A DNA stretch of 64,000 nt from Clostridia bacterium. GTDB taxonomy: Bacteria; Bacillota; Clostridia; Christensenellales; Aristaeellaceae. The translations under genes were made by a program, and so were the position numbers. The stretch spans positions 44,140 to 108,139 of the forward strand of contig JAFSKN010000036.1 of the NCBI GenBank assembly GCA_017448975.1, in the 5' to 3' direction. Position 1 is the stretch's first letter, and each line of letters begins with the position of its first letter. A model generated the notes under the pieces. It was not told where the DNA came from and searched no databases. It was given only the letters and a program-made list of their open reading frames with translations. Shown here one piece after another: positions 7,683 through 15,637 of the stretch.

Positions 7683-8078
7683 TCAGGCGCGTTGTTCCTG
7701 ACTGCTTTCTTTGAACAGCTTCCAGGCGGTGATGTTATTGGCGACATAGGCCAGTTCACCGCCCAGCGCACCCATGTCCTGCCATGCGCAGCGGCCCTCG
7801 TCCAGGGTCTTGATCGTTCCGACGCGGTTGCGGATATACTCGCGCTTTGCCTTGTCGAAGTGGACGAGCGCCACCCTGATCCAGCACCCTTCATTCCCGT
7901 CCTCTGTTACGCACTCAATGTAATCATCGTCGATATCAAACGTCATGGAATCACGGTCGAAATGCGCGTAATCAATAACAGACGAACCGGTTTTCTCCCC
8001 TGAATAGTAGCCCTTTTCGTTAGGTTCAATACCGAAGATTTCAGCATAGGCGGCGGACAAAATCTGCATCGTGGTCAT
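7683..8078 (-). CDS. Phage protein, unknown
   Basis: 131 residues from ATG 8078 (AAAGGAGCACGCT upstream). A longer upstream reading of the same frame exists but runs through the hairpin and the neighbouring gene and is not used. Acidic, Tyr-rich N-terminal half (YAEIFGIEPNEKGYYSGEKT, FDIDDDYIECV). No family recognised. Confidence 0.6.
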   Translation of the reverse strand: MTTMQILSAAYAEIFGIEPNEKGYYSGEKTGSSVIDYAHFDRDSMTFDIDDDYIECVTEDGNEGCWIRVALVHFDKAKREYIRNRVGTIKTLDEGRCAWQDMGALGGELAYVANNITAWKLFKESSQEQRA

Positions 8079-8093
8079 AGCGTGCTCCTTTCT

Positions 8094-8120
8094 GCCCGCG
8101 TACCATGCCCACGGGCGGGC
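8094..8120 (-). repeat. SD-adjacent hairpin, copy 3
   Basis: Consensus copy (loop ATGGTAC). It ends three bases before the AAAGGAG of the gene at 7683-8078. Confidence 0.88.
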
Positions 8121-8136
8121 AAATGATCGTGCGGCG

Positions 8137-8508
8137 TTACCTGTCCGCGTAGAACACAAGGCCATCAAATTGCCTGCGAATCGCGGCGCGGTAGGTTTTC
8201 TGGCTTTCCACGTGGGGCATAATGTTTGTTCTGTAAAATGCAGCGCGTCCCTGTTCTTCCATGCGCGACATCTCTTTGCACAGGTAGGAAATGCTGTCAC
8301 GCTCCTGCTTATCATGCGCGTCGTTTTGGATGAACCGCATATAGGACACATCAGCCAGGGAAAAGGCGCAGGAGCCTGTCTCTTGCACGGCGCGGCGCAC
8401 GTCCGCTTCCGTCCAGTTTGCCCCAGCGTTTGCAAGGGCTTCAATCAGGCCGTGCGTTTTGATAATGCGGTGCAGTTCGTCAAACTGCTGGCTTGTGATT
8501 TCGCTCAT
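8137..8508 (-). CDS. Phage protein, unknown
   Basis: 123 residues, ATG 8508 with GGGAGG upstream, 16 bases after the stop of the DUF2786 gene and without a hairpin copy between them, so it is probably read through from that gene. Largely helical (QQFDELHRIIKTHGLIEALA, ISYLCKEMSRMEEQ). No family recognised. Confidence 0.6.
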   Translation of the reverse strand: MSEITSQQFDELHRIIKTHGLIEALANAGANWTEADVRRAVQETGSCAFSLADVSYMRFIQNDAHDKQERDSISYLCKEMSRMEEQGRAAFYRTNIMPHVESQKTYRAAIRRQFDGLVFYADR

Positions 8509-8524
8509 TACCGTATGCCTCCCG

Positions 8525-9262
8525 TCACATCACATCCGCAAGGGTTAATTGCTCATGATTCCCGGCTTGTCCAGGCAGGGATTTGGTGGGCTTAAATGTT
8601 CTCCCGTCGTTATATCCCTGGCGCACGTATTGAGCATCCGGGCTTTCAAAGCGGAATTTGATCTTGTTTTTCTTTAGCGTTCCCAAATAGTCCTCAACCT
8701 CCTTGGGAATGACCAGGGAAAGGGCAAGGCTTTCTTCTCCGTCCTGCCCCTTGAATTGCGCTTTGTATTGGTCACGCAGGCCACGGGCAAACGCGGGCGG
8801 GTAGCTGGATGCCCATACGCGCATCGTATCATTGCGCATACGCTGGTCTGAAAGGCAGCGGTTGATCGCTTCGCGCTGGCGTTCTTCCTCGCGCTTGATG
8901 TGGCGCACGGCATACCTGAAAATATCCTGGACGATATACGGATCATCGTCCAATCCGGCAAAGCCCACAGTGCATACGGTGCTTCCTTCCCTGTGCCGCG
9001 AAATGGCGACACAGCAATGGTTCTCCGCAATAATGCGGGACAGATCGGCTTTCCAGTTATCCTTCACGCCGGAAAAGCATTGATCCGTAAAGACTTGATG
9101 CAATTCACGGGGCGCGTCCTTTTGCTGCACGTCCTTTTCGGACAGCTTATAGCGGGCCATCAGGTCACGCGCTTTCATGAGCGCGGCCTTTGCCTCGTGA
9201 TCCTCCGCGTCGGCGGCCAGGGCCAGCAGCTTTTGAATCTTCTCAACAATGGATTCGTTCAT
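8525..9262 (-). CDS. DUF2786 domain protein
   Basis: 245 residues. The N-terminal 45 residues (IVEKIQKLLALAADAEDHEA, ARDLMARYKLSEKDV) match DUF2786, a short helical domain common in phage and plasmid proteins. The middle has a conserved-looking core with paired Cys-His region (ENHCCVAISRHREG) and a helical stretch rich in charged residues (HIKREEERQREAINR). The role of the family is not known; members are often near phage recombination or replication genes. ATG 9262 is chosen because AAGGAGG lies just upstream and a hairpin copy abuts it. Confidence 0.75.
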   Translation of the reverse strand: MNESIVEKIQKLLALAADAEDHEAKAALMKARDLMARYKLSEKDVQQKDAPRELHQVFTDQCFSGVKDNWKADLSRIIAENHCCVAISRHREGSTVCTVGFAGLDDDPYIVQDIFRYAVRHIKREEERQREAINRCLSDQRMRNDTMRVWASSYPPAFARGLRDQYKAQFKGQDGEESLALSLVIPKEVEDYLGTLKKNKIKFRFESPDAQYVRQGYNDGRTFKPTKSLPGQAGNHEQLTLADVM

Positions 9263-9273
9263 GGTGCCTCCTT

Positions 9274-9300
9274 GCCCGCGTACCATGCCCACGGGCGGGC
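9274..9300 (-). repeat. SD-adjacent hairpin, copy 4
   Basis: Consensus copy. Its 3' arm GCGGGC is followed by one A-containing step into AAGGAGG of the DUF2786 gene, so the hairpin touches the ribosome site. Confidence 0.88.
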
Positions 9301-9309
9301 GGCTGTGCG

Positions 9310-9552
9310 TTATCCAAAGTAGCAGAGGATCAGGAGCGGGCCGAAGAACAGGCCCAGGGCGGCGCCGCACAGGGACAGGGCGAAGCCGTTCATTTCCTCG
9401 TCCATGGCGCGGTCAATGCGTCGAAGAATGGCGCTGGCGCGTTCCTTCATGGACGGCTGCAAGGCGGCGTGACGCGGGGCGTAGGGCCTGACAGCGTGAC
9501 GCGGGGTGTAGGGGTACAGGATGCCGGTGGTGTTGGCGAGTTTCTGGATCAT
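9310..9552 (-). CDS. Small membrane protein of the phage operon
   Basis: 80 residues from ATG 9552. Basic N-terminal part with Tyr-Thr-Pro-Arg-His repeats (YPYTPRHAVRPYAPRHAALQ), then a C-terminal membrane segment (about residues 58-78, LSLCGAALGLFFGPLLILCY). The 15 bases from ribosome site to start (GGAGGATCGCACATG) are identical to those of the DUF3560 gene. Function unknown. Confidence 0.6.
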   Translation of the reverse strand: MIQKLANTTGILYPYTPRHAVRPYAPRHAALQPSMKERASAILRRIDRAMDEEMNGFALSLCGAALGLFFGPLLILCYFG

Positions 9553-9569
9553 GTGCGATCCTCCCTTCT

Positions 9570-9596
9570 GCCCGCGTACCATGCCCACGGGCGGGC
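9570..9596 (-). repeat. SD-adjacent hairpin, copy 5
   Basis: Consensus copy, ending four bases before the GGGAGG of the small membrane protein gene. Confidence 0.88.
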
Positions 9597-9604
9597 TATG
9601 CGCA

Positions 9605-10738
9605 TCAATCCATCTGGTAATACATGATGGATGTGAAGCCTTCTTGGTTCAGGCTTTCGGAAAACGTCTCGGCCATTTTGCTGTGACGGTTTCCTTGCCC
9701 ACTCTGAAAGCCGGAGATCACAAGGTAAGTGGGATTGCGGATCAGCTTATGGTCAGGCCCGTAATGATCCTTGAATGGTTTCCAGTCATAGCAGAGCAGG
9801 CCAGCGTCGTGGATTGCCTGTTCCGCGTCGGCCTTTTTCAATCCGCAGGCAGCGAAGTCCAGCGCGGGGGAATCGAAATTGCAGGTGCCGCCGTCCTCGT
9901 GGTCGATGTACTGGGCGGAAGCGACGGCGGCGCGTTTCAGCGCCCACGTTAAGCGCTTCGCGGCGTCCTGCCCATCCTGGGGATCGGCGTACAGGGCGGC
10001 GAAATTCTCGGCGCTCATGTCAACGCAGGGCTTGCCCGTCCCGTCTTCGCCGTGAAGTACGGTCACGCCGTCCGCAATGGTGAATGGCCTGCGGGGAATT
10101 GATTCCGCCGCGTCGTCATTCGGCCTGGGGGCCGGGTCGTTCCCGCGCCGCACATGGTCATAATCAAAGGCGATCATGTAATCAGGCCACAGCGCTTTAA
10201 TATCGTCAATGAAACGTTCGTCGAAACAAGCGTACTTGCTTTGCATGAGATGGCCGGAGCCGTCGCTGCTGATGGTGTTGAACGTGGCGGATTTATCCAG
10301 CTCGCGCCACCCCTCATAAATCATGAAGGATTTATTGTAGAGGTATTGGCGGCGCTTGTGACGCTTCTTGAAGGGCGTATAGTCAACCGCCACAGCGTCC
10401 CCATACTGCGCGTAGCCGGTCAATTCCGCGCCGTGATAGGTGATGCGCTCTGCCAGGGGGAAACCAAACTCGCCCAGGGAAACGAGCGTGTAGCGTTCAC
10501 CAGGGATCAGCTTGGCGCGGCAGAAAGCGGCTTGCAGGCGGCCCGCGTGAAGCTGGATCATTGCGTAAAACTCCCGTTCCGCGTCCTCGATGGTGGACGA
10601 GCGGGCAACGCTCAATTCATCGCCTGTCACGGCGTTCAGGACCATGGTTTCATACTGGCCGGGCGCGATCTCCGACGTGTCAATGATGATGTGCGGGCCG
10701 TTAGCTTTCGTCTCCTGGCGGAAAATGTGCTTGGTCAT
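9605..10738 (-). CDS. Large phage protein, unknown
   Basis: 377 residues from ATG 10738 (AAAGGAGCCAACACC upstream). The first 130 residues look like a YodL/antirestriction-type small-domain region (GEFGFPLAERITYHGAELTG, GDAVAVDYTPF), the middle contains a region of uncertain character and the end (residues about 300-377) another domain (HDAGLLCYDWKPFKDHYGPD, SGFQSGQGNRHSKMAET). No family can be named with confidence. The last part could be a nucleotide-binding or nuclease-like fold, but no catalytic motif is clear. Confidence 0.6.
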   Translation of the reverse strand: MTKHIFRQETKANGPHIIIDTSEIAPGQYETMVLNAVTGDELSVARSSTIEDAEREFYAMIQLHAGRLQAAFCRAKLIPGERYTLVSLGEFGFPLAERITYHGAELTGYAQYGDAVAVDYTPFKKRHKRRQYLYNKSFMIYEGWRELDKSATFNTISSDGSGHLMQSKYACFDERFIDDIKALWPDYMIAFDYDHVRRGNDPAPRPNDDAAESIPRRPFTIADGVTVLHGEDGTGKPCVDMSAENFAALYADPQDGQDAAKRLTWALKRAAVASAQYIDHEDGGTCNFDSPALDFAACGLKKADAEQAIHDAGLLCYDWKPFKDHYGPDHKLIRNPTYLVISGFQSGQGNRHSKMAETFSESLNQEGFTSIMYYQMD

Positions 10739-10755
10739 GGTGTTGGCTCCTTTCT

Positions 10756-10778
10756 GCCCTCGTGACCTCCGGGGCGGG
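10756..10778 (-). repeat. SD-adjacent hairpin, divergent copy 6
   Basis: A degenerate relative at the same place relative to the ribosome site: arms are changed (CCCGCCCC...GAGGGC on the - strand) and the loop is shorter, but position and GC pattern are kept. Confidence 0.55.
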
Positions 10779-10794
10779 AAATGATCTCGCGGCG

Positions 10795-12129
10795 TTATTC
10801 TGCGGGGTTTTCGTCGGCACGTTTGCGAATGATGCCGTCGCTCCAATCCGTGATACGCAGGCACCATTCTTCATGACTGCTCCACGCAACCTTCGTCGGC
10901 TTGCGGATGATGGGCTTTTCGTCGCCGGTCTGAAGGGTCACACTCTTATCCGTGGCCTTGATGATACGGAACGTGAGCTTATCGGTATTACCCTTCGCGC
11001 TGTTCCAGCGGTGGCAGGTATATTCATCGCCCACCCGGAACGGGTGCTTTTCGTCCCTCGCTTCCACGGCCTTGACGATGGCGCTGATCTCCGCGTAAGG
11101 CACAACGGGCGTGAAGACCGTTCCGCCAACCACTTCCCGGATCACACAATTCTTGGGGCCTACGGAAACAACCTCGCCCTCGTTGCCCCTGTACCGCACG
11201 ATATAACCGGGCTTGATATTGTCCGGCGAATACTGGACGCCGCCCAGCTTGTCCAGGCAATCCTGATAGAAGCCCAGCTCGTCCAGCTTCACTTCCATGC
11301 GCTCAAGATAATGCTCAAGCCACTCCTGCGCACGCTCGGCGGTGATGGTGACGGGCGAACCGTATTGATCCTTCGGCGTTTCGCCCTTTTCAAACGTGGC
11401 GACGTACCCTTCATAGAGCGTGACCAGCTTTTGCAGCTTGCGCAGGTCGCTTTCCCGCTCTCTGATGCGGCGCATCACGAAGCCCTTGCTCTGCAATTCC
11501 TTCTGATCGGCGGTAGCGCGGGCGCTGGCGGCGCGGCCCTTCCAATAGGCGGACTTGTTGAACTCCTTGAAACCTTGCTCGAAGCTGGCCCACATCCTTT
11601 CACGCTGGCGGGTGAAAGCGCGTCCCGCGCTGGTGTTGATATTGGGCTGGGTGAAGAAGGAAATGTCGCCGTGATGGTCGTTGATGGGCTTCTGCAAATG
11701 CTCGGCCCGCGTCGCGGCAGCGTCGGCGCGTCCCTCGTAACGATCCGCCCGCCGCTCTGCGCGTTCCGCCTTGCGCTCCATCTGCTCGGCGAAGGAAAGA
11801 CGCTCGCCTTCCGATCCGGCGTCATAGAGGCCCAGGGATTCGGCGCACTTCCGGGCGAAGTACAAATTCGGCTCCTTGCACCGGCTGATCCAGCAGCCGG
11901 AATGACGGCCCCACAGGAAATTGGCTTTCACGTCCTTGCGCTGCGCGTCTGTCAGCGCGTCATAGGTGGATTTCTGGAAATGCAGTTCCAGCTTGCCGGT
12001 TTCCTTGTTGACGATGAAATAATCATCGGGCGTTTCGTCGGCAGGCACGGCGGGCGCGTCCTGCGCGGGTGCGTACTTGGCGGCGAACTCGTCAGGGGTC
12101 ATGGTTTCCAATGCTTGCGTAATGTTCAT
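10795..12129 (-). CDS. DUF3560 domain protein
   Basis: 444 residues from ATG 12129 (GGAGGATCGCAC upstream). Near residues 45-100 a small F-x-W...W motif domain (LHFQKSTYDALTDAQRKDVK, FLWGRHSGCWISR) is followed by a strongly charged coiled coil (EQMERKAERAERRADRYEGR) that is the signature of DUF3560, a family found in phages, plasmids and conjugative elements. The C-terminal third (YIVRYRGNEGEVVSVG, PFRVGDEYTCHRW) looks like small beta-barrel domains. The N terminus carries the motif TPDEFAA, which recurs at the C terminus of the neighbouring BRCT protein. Function of the family is unknown. Confidence 0.75.
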   Translation of the reverse strand: MNITQALETMTPDEFAAKYAPAQDAPAVPADETPDDYFIVNKETGKLELHFQKSTYDALTDAQRKDVKANFLWGRHSGCWISRCKEPNLYFARKCAESLGLYDAGSEGERLSFAEQMERKAERAERRADRYEGRADAAATRAEHLQKPINDHHGDISFFTQPNINTSAGRAFTRQRERMWASFEQGFKEFNKSAYWKGRAASARATADQKELQSKGFVMRRIRERESDLRKLQKLVTLYEGYVATFEKGETPKDQYGSPVTITAERAQEWLEHYLERMEVKLDELGFYQDCLDKLGGVQYSPDNIKPGYIVRYRGNEGEVVSVGPKNCVIREVVGGTVFTPVVPYAEISAIVKAVEARDEKHPFRVGDEYTCHRWNSAKGNTDKLTFRIIKATDKSVTLQTGDEKPIIRKPTKVAWSSHEEWCLRITDWSDGIIRKRADENPAE

Positions 12130-12143
12130 GTGCGATCCTCCTA

Positions 12144-12734
12144 TCACGCCGCGAAAGCCGCGGCAAATTCATCGGGTGTCAGGGTCAAGGGCTGATTCAC
12201 GAGCGTCCAGAACCGTTGTGCGTCGATGATCTTCACGCCACGTTCCCGCGCCTTTTCGCGCTTGTAAGTGCCTGGATGCTCACCCAGCACAAGCAGCGTG
12301 GTACAGGCTGGCATATCCTCAAATGCCCTGCCGCCGTTGGCGGCCACGGCCTGAATGGCTTCGGCGCGTGTCATGTCCGGCAGCTTGCCAGAGAACGCCA
12401 CACATTCACCGGCGAAAGCGTTATTACCCACGAATGAGCGCGGCGCGGGAGCGGGGCGGGGCGCTGGCTGCTGAACTGGCGCGGGGGCTGGGCTTTCCGC
12501 CTGCTGGGGCGGCGCTGGCTCCATGGGAGCGGGAACCTTGCGCGGCCTGCCGCGCTTGCGCTTGGGCGTTTCGGGAATGGACGGGACGGGCGGAACGATT
12601 TCTGCGGCGTTGCTGGCCGCGCCTTGCTCCTGGGCGTTCCCTTCCGCGTTCCTGCGAAGCGCGGAGATTATCAGAACCGCAACAATAATCAGCGACAGGC
12701 CCATCAATGCGGGGATGATGTTGAAATTGCCCAT
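12144..12734 (-). CDS. Membrane-anchored AT-hook / BRCT domain protein
   Basis: 196 residues from ATG 12734, which has AAGGAGG eight bases upstream; an upstream GTG in frame overlaps that site and is rejected. Order: one N-terminal membrane segment (about residues 4-25, FNIIPALMGLSLIIVAVLII), an AT-hook-like KRKRGRPRK (about 58-66), a Pro/Ala linker, then a BRCT domain of the DNA-ligase type (ECVAFSGKLPDMTRAEAI, NGGRAFE, TTLLVLGEHPGTYKREKA, GVKIIDAQRFWTLV). Ligase-type BRCT domains bind DNA ends or phosphopeptides. The C-terminal tail contains TPDEFAA, also found at the start of the DUF3560 protein downstream. A membrane-tethered DNA-binding protein could attach phage DNA to the membrane; this is inference. 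Confidence 0.8.
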   Translation of the reverse strand: MGNFNIIPALMGLSLIIVAVLIISALRRNAEGNAQEQGAASNAAEIVPPVPSIPETPKRKRGRPRKVPAPMEPAPPQQAESPAPAPVQQPAPRPAPAPRSFVGNNAFAGECVAFSGKLPDMTRAEAIQAVAANGGRAFEDMPACTTLLVLGEHPGTYKREKARERGVKIIDAQRFWTLVNQPLTLTPDEFAAAFAA

Positions 12735-12749
12735 GCGGCGCACCTCCTT

Positions 12750-12776
12750 GCCCGCGTACCATGCCCACGGGCGGGC
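12750..12776 (-). repeat. SD-adjacent hairpin, copy 7
   Basis: Consensus copy; GCGGGC is followed directly by AAGGAGG of the BRCT gene. Confidence 0.88.
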
Positions 12777-12782
12777 GAATGG

Positions 12783-13661
12783 TCACGCGGCGTGATCCTC
12801 GATGTGCTCCACCATGTCCGCGAATTGCCACGGATTCAAGGCGTATTCTGGATTCTGCTCAACATTCGCGGAATAACCCTTGAGCAACTCGTGCAGAACG
12901 TGGGCGTGATAATTCCTGCGGCGTTCCGCGTTGCGGGCGGCTTCTTCCTCGGCTTCGCGCTGGGCGTTCTGCTGATTCTGCTGCTCCTTCTTTTCGGCGA
13001 TCCGCATAGGCAGCAGGAGCGCGTCACCGCGTTCGGACGTAAACCACACGGTTGCCAGCGCGTTCATTTTTCCGGTCAGCGTGTCGGCAAATGCTTTCGC
13101 GTCGTTGCCCATGACGGCCAGCATGTCGAGCAAAAACCCGGCGTTCACGGCGGGCTTTCCTTCGCCGAAATCCCAAATGGGCGTGAAGTTCTTGCGTTCC
13201 GCACGGGAAAGGGTGGCGCGGGCGTTCGCGGTTTCCACGGCGATATGCGCCTTGAGTTCGGCAACGGTGGGCAGTTCCAGCGCCAATGCCGGATCGTTGA
13301 CCGGCGCGTGGAATACCTTGTCCAAGTCAACCGGTTCCCCCGCGTCGTCGGGGCGTGCTTCCAGGGGCAGCGCGTCTTTCAGGCGATAGGCACGGAACCC
13401 GTCGCAGGCGCATTGACGGCCCTGGTCATCCGTCCAGGCGTAGGCCAGCGCGGGCCGATTGCTTTTCTTCACGTCGTTCAGCATCCGCGTGATGGTTTTC
13501 ACGGCGTCCAGGCTGCCGCGCTGGGACGCGGTTTCCAGGCGGATTTTTGCTTCCAGGTCGTCGGCGAGCTTGTGAAGCTCGATCTTCGCGCACACGCTAT
13601 GATCCGGGTCGAGCAGGGAAATGGCGGTGCGCACACGGGCGAGAATGTCCTGGGTGTTCAT
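12783..13661 (-). CDS. Phage protein, possible sliding-clamp-like fold
   Basis: 292 residues from ATG 13661 (GAAGGAGGCCAACACCAC upstream). The middle reads like a clamp-type or transcript-poor beta protein (ALAYAWTDDQGRQCACDGFR then AYRLKDALPLEARPD), reminiscent of DnaN-like phage proteins in which a residue row senses DNA, and the end is a charged helix (KEQQNQQNAQREAEEEAARN). The clamp idea rests on a short stretch only and is weak. No hairpin copy precedes the gene. It is upstream in the operon of the BRCT and DUF3560 genes, which suggests a DNA-related role. Confidence 0.6.
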   Translation of the reverse strand: MNTQDILARVRTAISLLDPDHSVCAKIELHKLADDLEAKIRLETASQRGSLDAVKTITRMLNDVKKSNRPALAYAWTDDQGRQCACDGFRAYRLKDALPLEARPDDAGEPVDLDKVFHAPVNDPALALELPTVAELKAHIAVETANARATLSRAERKNFTPIWDFGEGKPAVNAGFLLDMLAVMGNDAKAFADTLTGKMNALATVWFTSERGDALLLPMRIAEKKEQQNQQNAQREAEEEAARNAERRRNYHAHVLHELLKGYSANVEQNPEYALNPWQFADMVEHIEDHAA

Positions 13662-13810
13662 GTGGTGTTGGCCTCCTTCAAAATGGTTTCGCGGCATAAT
13701 GGCTTTCCGCGACGCGCTCCACACTTGCGCATGAGGCGCGTTTCGGCTGGGAGCCGTCCAGCCAGTCGTCAGGCGGAACAATACGCGGGCCAGCGCCCGC
13801 CTGAACGCCC

Positions 13811-14656
13811 TCATGCGAGGGCGTTCAGGGTGGCGGCCAGCTCCTGCGCGGCGCGGTACGCCTTGCACGTGAGCTTCTTGTTCCAGGAATGGAGCTGGGC
13901 GCTCCAGTAGAAACCGGCCTGCTCAATGGCTTCGCGCTGCGCCTGGGTGGGCTCGGCCTGGAACAATACGCGGGTGCGCTGGGTGGCCTCGTCAAAGGCG
14001 ATGTTCCAGCCCTTGCCGCAAATGGTGGTGCCGATCCAGGGCTTGTCCGCGGGGGCCTGCACAGCCACGGGAGCGGGGGCGTGAGCGGGAGCGGCCACGG
14101 GAGCGGGGGCGGGAGCGGGCTTGCTGGCCTTGCGGGCCTTGCTGGGCTTGTCCTGGGCGGCTTCCTGCGCATGGGCCTGCACAGCCACGGGAGCGGGGGC
14201 AGGAGCGGGAGCGGCCACGGGAGCGGGGGCGGGAGCGGGGGCGGGAGCGGGGGCGGGAGCGGGCTTGCTGGCCTTGCGGGCCTTGCTGGGCTTGTCCTGG
14301 GCGGCTTCCTGCGCGGGGGCCTGCACGGCCACGGGAGCGGGAGCGGGAACGGGAACGGGGGCGGGAGCGGCCTTGCCCTGGGCGAAATGATTCGCGGCTT
14401 TTGCAGCGGCGAGGCAGTTCGCGTACATGGGCATATCCGCACCCACATGGATGCGCACCGGCACGTCGCATACCTGGGCGAACACGTACACGTCGCCAGA
14501 GCGGGCAAGGCTGTACTGGGCATCGAACCGCCGACCGTTGACGGTCACGGTTTCGGGAGCGAAGCTCCACACGGGGGCGCTCACGGGAGCGGGTACGGGA
14601 GCGGGAGCCTGGACGGGAGCGGGGGCCTGGGTGTTGGCGGTTTTCGCGGTTTTCAT
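13811..14656 (-). CDS. Ala-Pro-rich repeat protein with C-terminal F-x-W motif domain
   Basis: 281 residues from ATG 14656; AGAAAGAGAGGCACCCCC lies upstream. It begins with an Ala/Pro tract, has a small domain (about residues 30-95, VTVNGRRFDAQYSLARSG), then a long low-complexity section of APAP units containing two near-identical blocks (QEAAQDKPSKARKASKPAPA twice), and ends with a domain (VLFQAEPTQAQREAIEQAG, FYWSAQLHSWNKK) similar in pattern to the N-terminal domain of the DUF3560 protein. The DNA of the repeats is itself repetitive (GGGAGCGGGGGC). Likely first gene of the - strand phage operon. Function unknown; the Pro/Ala arms may act as extended spacers. Confidence 0.7.
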   Translation of the reverse strand: MKTAKTANTQAPAPVQAPAPVPAPVSAPVWSFAPETVTVNGRRFDAQYSLARSGDVYVFAQVCDVPVRIHVGADMPMYANCLAAAKAANHFAQGKAAPAPVPVPAPAPVAVQAPAQEAAQDKPSKARKASKPAPAPAPAPAPAPAPVAAPAPAPAPVAVQAHAQEAAQDKPSKARKASKPAPAPAPVAAPAHAPAPVAVQAPADKPWIGTTICGKGWNIAFDEATQRTRVLFQAEPTQAQREAIEQAGFYWSAQLHSWNKKLTCKAYRAAQELAATLNALA

Positions 14657-15637
14657 GGGGGTGCCTCTCTTTCTGGCCTGTTGGCCTGTTTGTGCTGGCC
14701 GGTTTCCCTGGCCGCACTGAAAGCATAGCACACTTTCGGCCCCTGTGCCGGAAGCACCCCCTTTTTCGGCCCGCCTAACTTCCCTTCGGGAAGTTAAAAA
14801 AATTTTTTGAGGGGCCAACGGGCGCACGCGCGACAGTTGTTCCCGCGCGCGAGAGCTTCCGGCTGCTGGCCCCCAGCGCCAGCCCCCCAGGGGAGCAGCG
14901 CCAGATCCCCCAGGGGAGCGCCAGCCGCCACCCCAGCGCCAGATCCCCCAGGGGAGCAGCGCCAGCCCCCAGGGGAGCGCCAGCCCCCCCCAGGGGAGCA
15001 GCGCCAGCCCCCAGGGGAGCGCCAGCCCCCCCAGGGGAGCAGCGCCAGCCCCCCCAGGGGAGCGCCAGCCGCCACCCCAGCGCCAGCCCCCAGGGGAGCG
15101 CCACCCGATCCCGCCAGCGTACAGCGCCAGCAGGCCCAGCGCTGCCCGCGCTGCGCTGCCCGCAACCCTGCCCGCGTTTCTCGCAACCGTGCGGCCTGCG
15201 CTGCCTGGGCAATGCCCGCGTTTCGCGCAACCGTGCAACCCGCGCCACCCTGCGCGTTGCCCGCTGCGCTATGTGCGCTACCCGCTGCGCGTTGGGCGCA
15301 TTGTGTGGGTGCGCTGGGCTGTGCGCGTAGGTACTGTGCACATAGAAAAATTTCAATGCGGCCGGCGAAGACCCAAGATCAGCCAAAATATTATATTTTT
15401 TTTATTTATTTCATTCACCTGACCACCCAGGGCGGCATCCTCGCGCGCGCACGTGCGCGAATATTATAGAAATAAAAAACAGCGGCAAAATGGCTTCTGC
15501 CTCTTGCTGCTGTGATGCAAGGTGAAATCGCCTGCATTGAAAAATTTCACCCCATGAGTGCGGTCAATATGTTGTAAATAGTGTAGTAAATAGAGAAGTA
15601 TAAACACAAATAAACAAATTTGCCCTCTGGATCACGA
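14657..15637. other. Gene-free, low-complexity end of the phage region
   Basis: No convincing gene. From the left: the operon's upstream region with a small hairpin (AACTTCCC/GGGAAGTT) near 14780, the 21-bp-periodic array (entered separately), then about 200 bases built of GCGCTGCCCGC-like words with a 24-base near-repeat containing GTTGCGCGAAACGCGGGC, and from about 15,340 an abrupt change to AT-rich sequence. A palindrome GCGCGCACGTGCGC lies near 15,442. Open frames on both strands here arise from GC-rich repetition. Confidence 0.7.
14881..15105. repeat. Iteron-like array, about 21-bp period
   Basis: Nine copies of CCCCAGGGGAGC(AG)CGCCAG begin (base A of AGGGGAGC) at 14889, 14912, 14950, 14971, 14992, 15013, 15033, 15056 and 15092. 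Most spacings are 20-23 bp, close to two helical turns; two larger gaps (36-38 bp) contain a decayed unit. Each unit centres on CCCCAGGGG, an odd palindrome. Such phased arrays are typical of replication or partition protein binding sites, but no function is shown. Confidence 0.7.

Noticed and set aside
12783-13661. Firm call as DNA polymerase sliding clamp
   Set aside because: Only a short stretch is reminiscent of a clamp; no complete domain pattern could be followed.
13889-14728. Gly-rich + strand frames opposite the Ala-Pro gene
   Set aside because: Shadow of the repetitive coding sequence on the - strand, which has a ribosome site and real end domains.
14100-15110. CRISPR array
   Set aside because: Repeats are GC-rich, touch each other and lack unique spacers of constant length; no cas genes.
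14775-15469. Long open frames on both strands through the GC-rich array (Gly/Ala/Pro-rich products)
   Set aside because: They exist only because the repeat lacks stop codons. No ribosome site or conserved domain is present.
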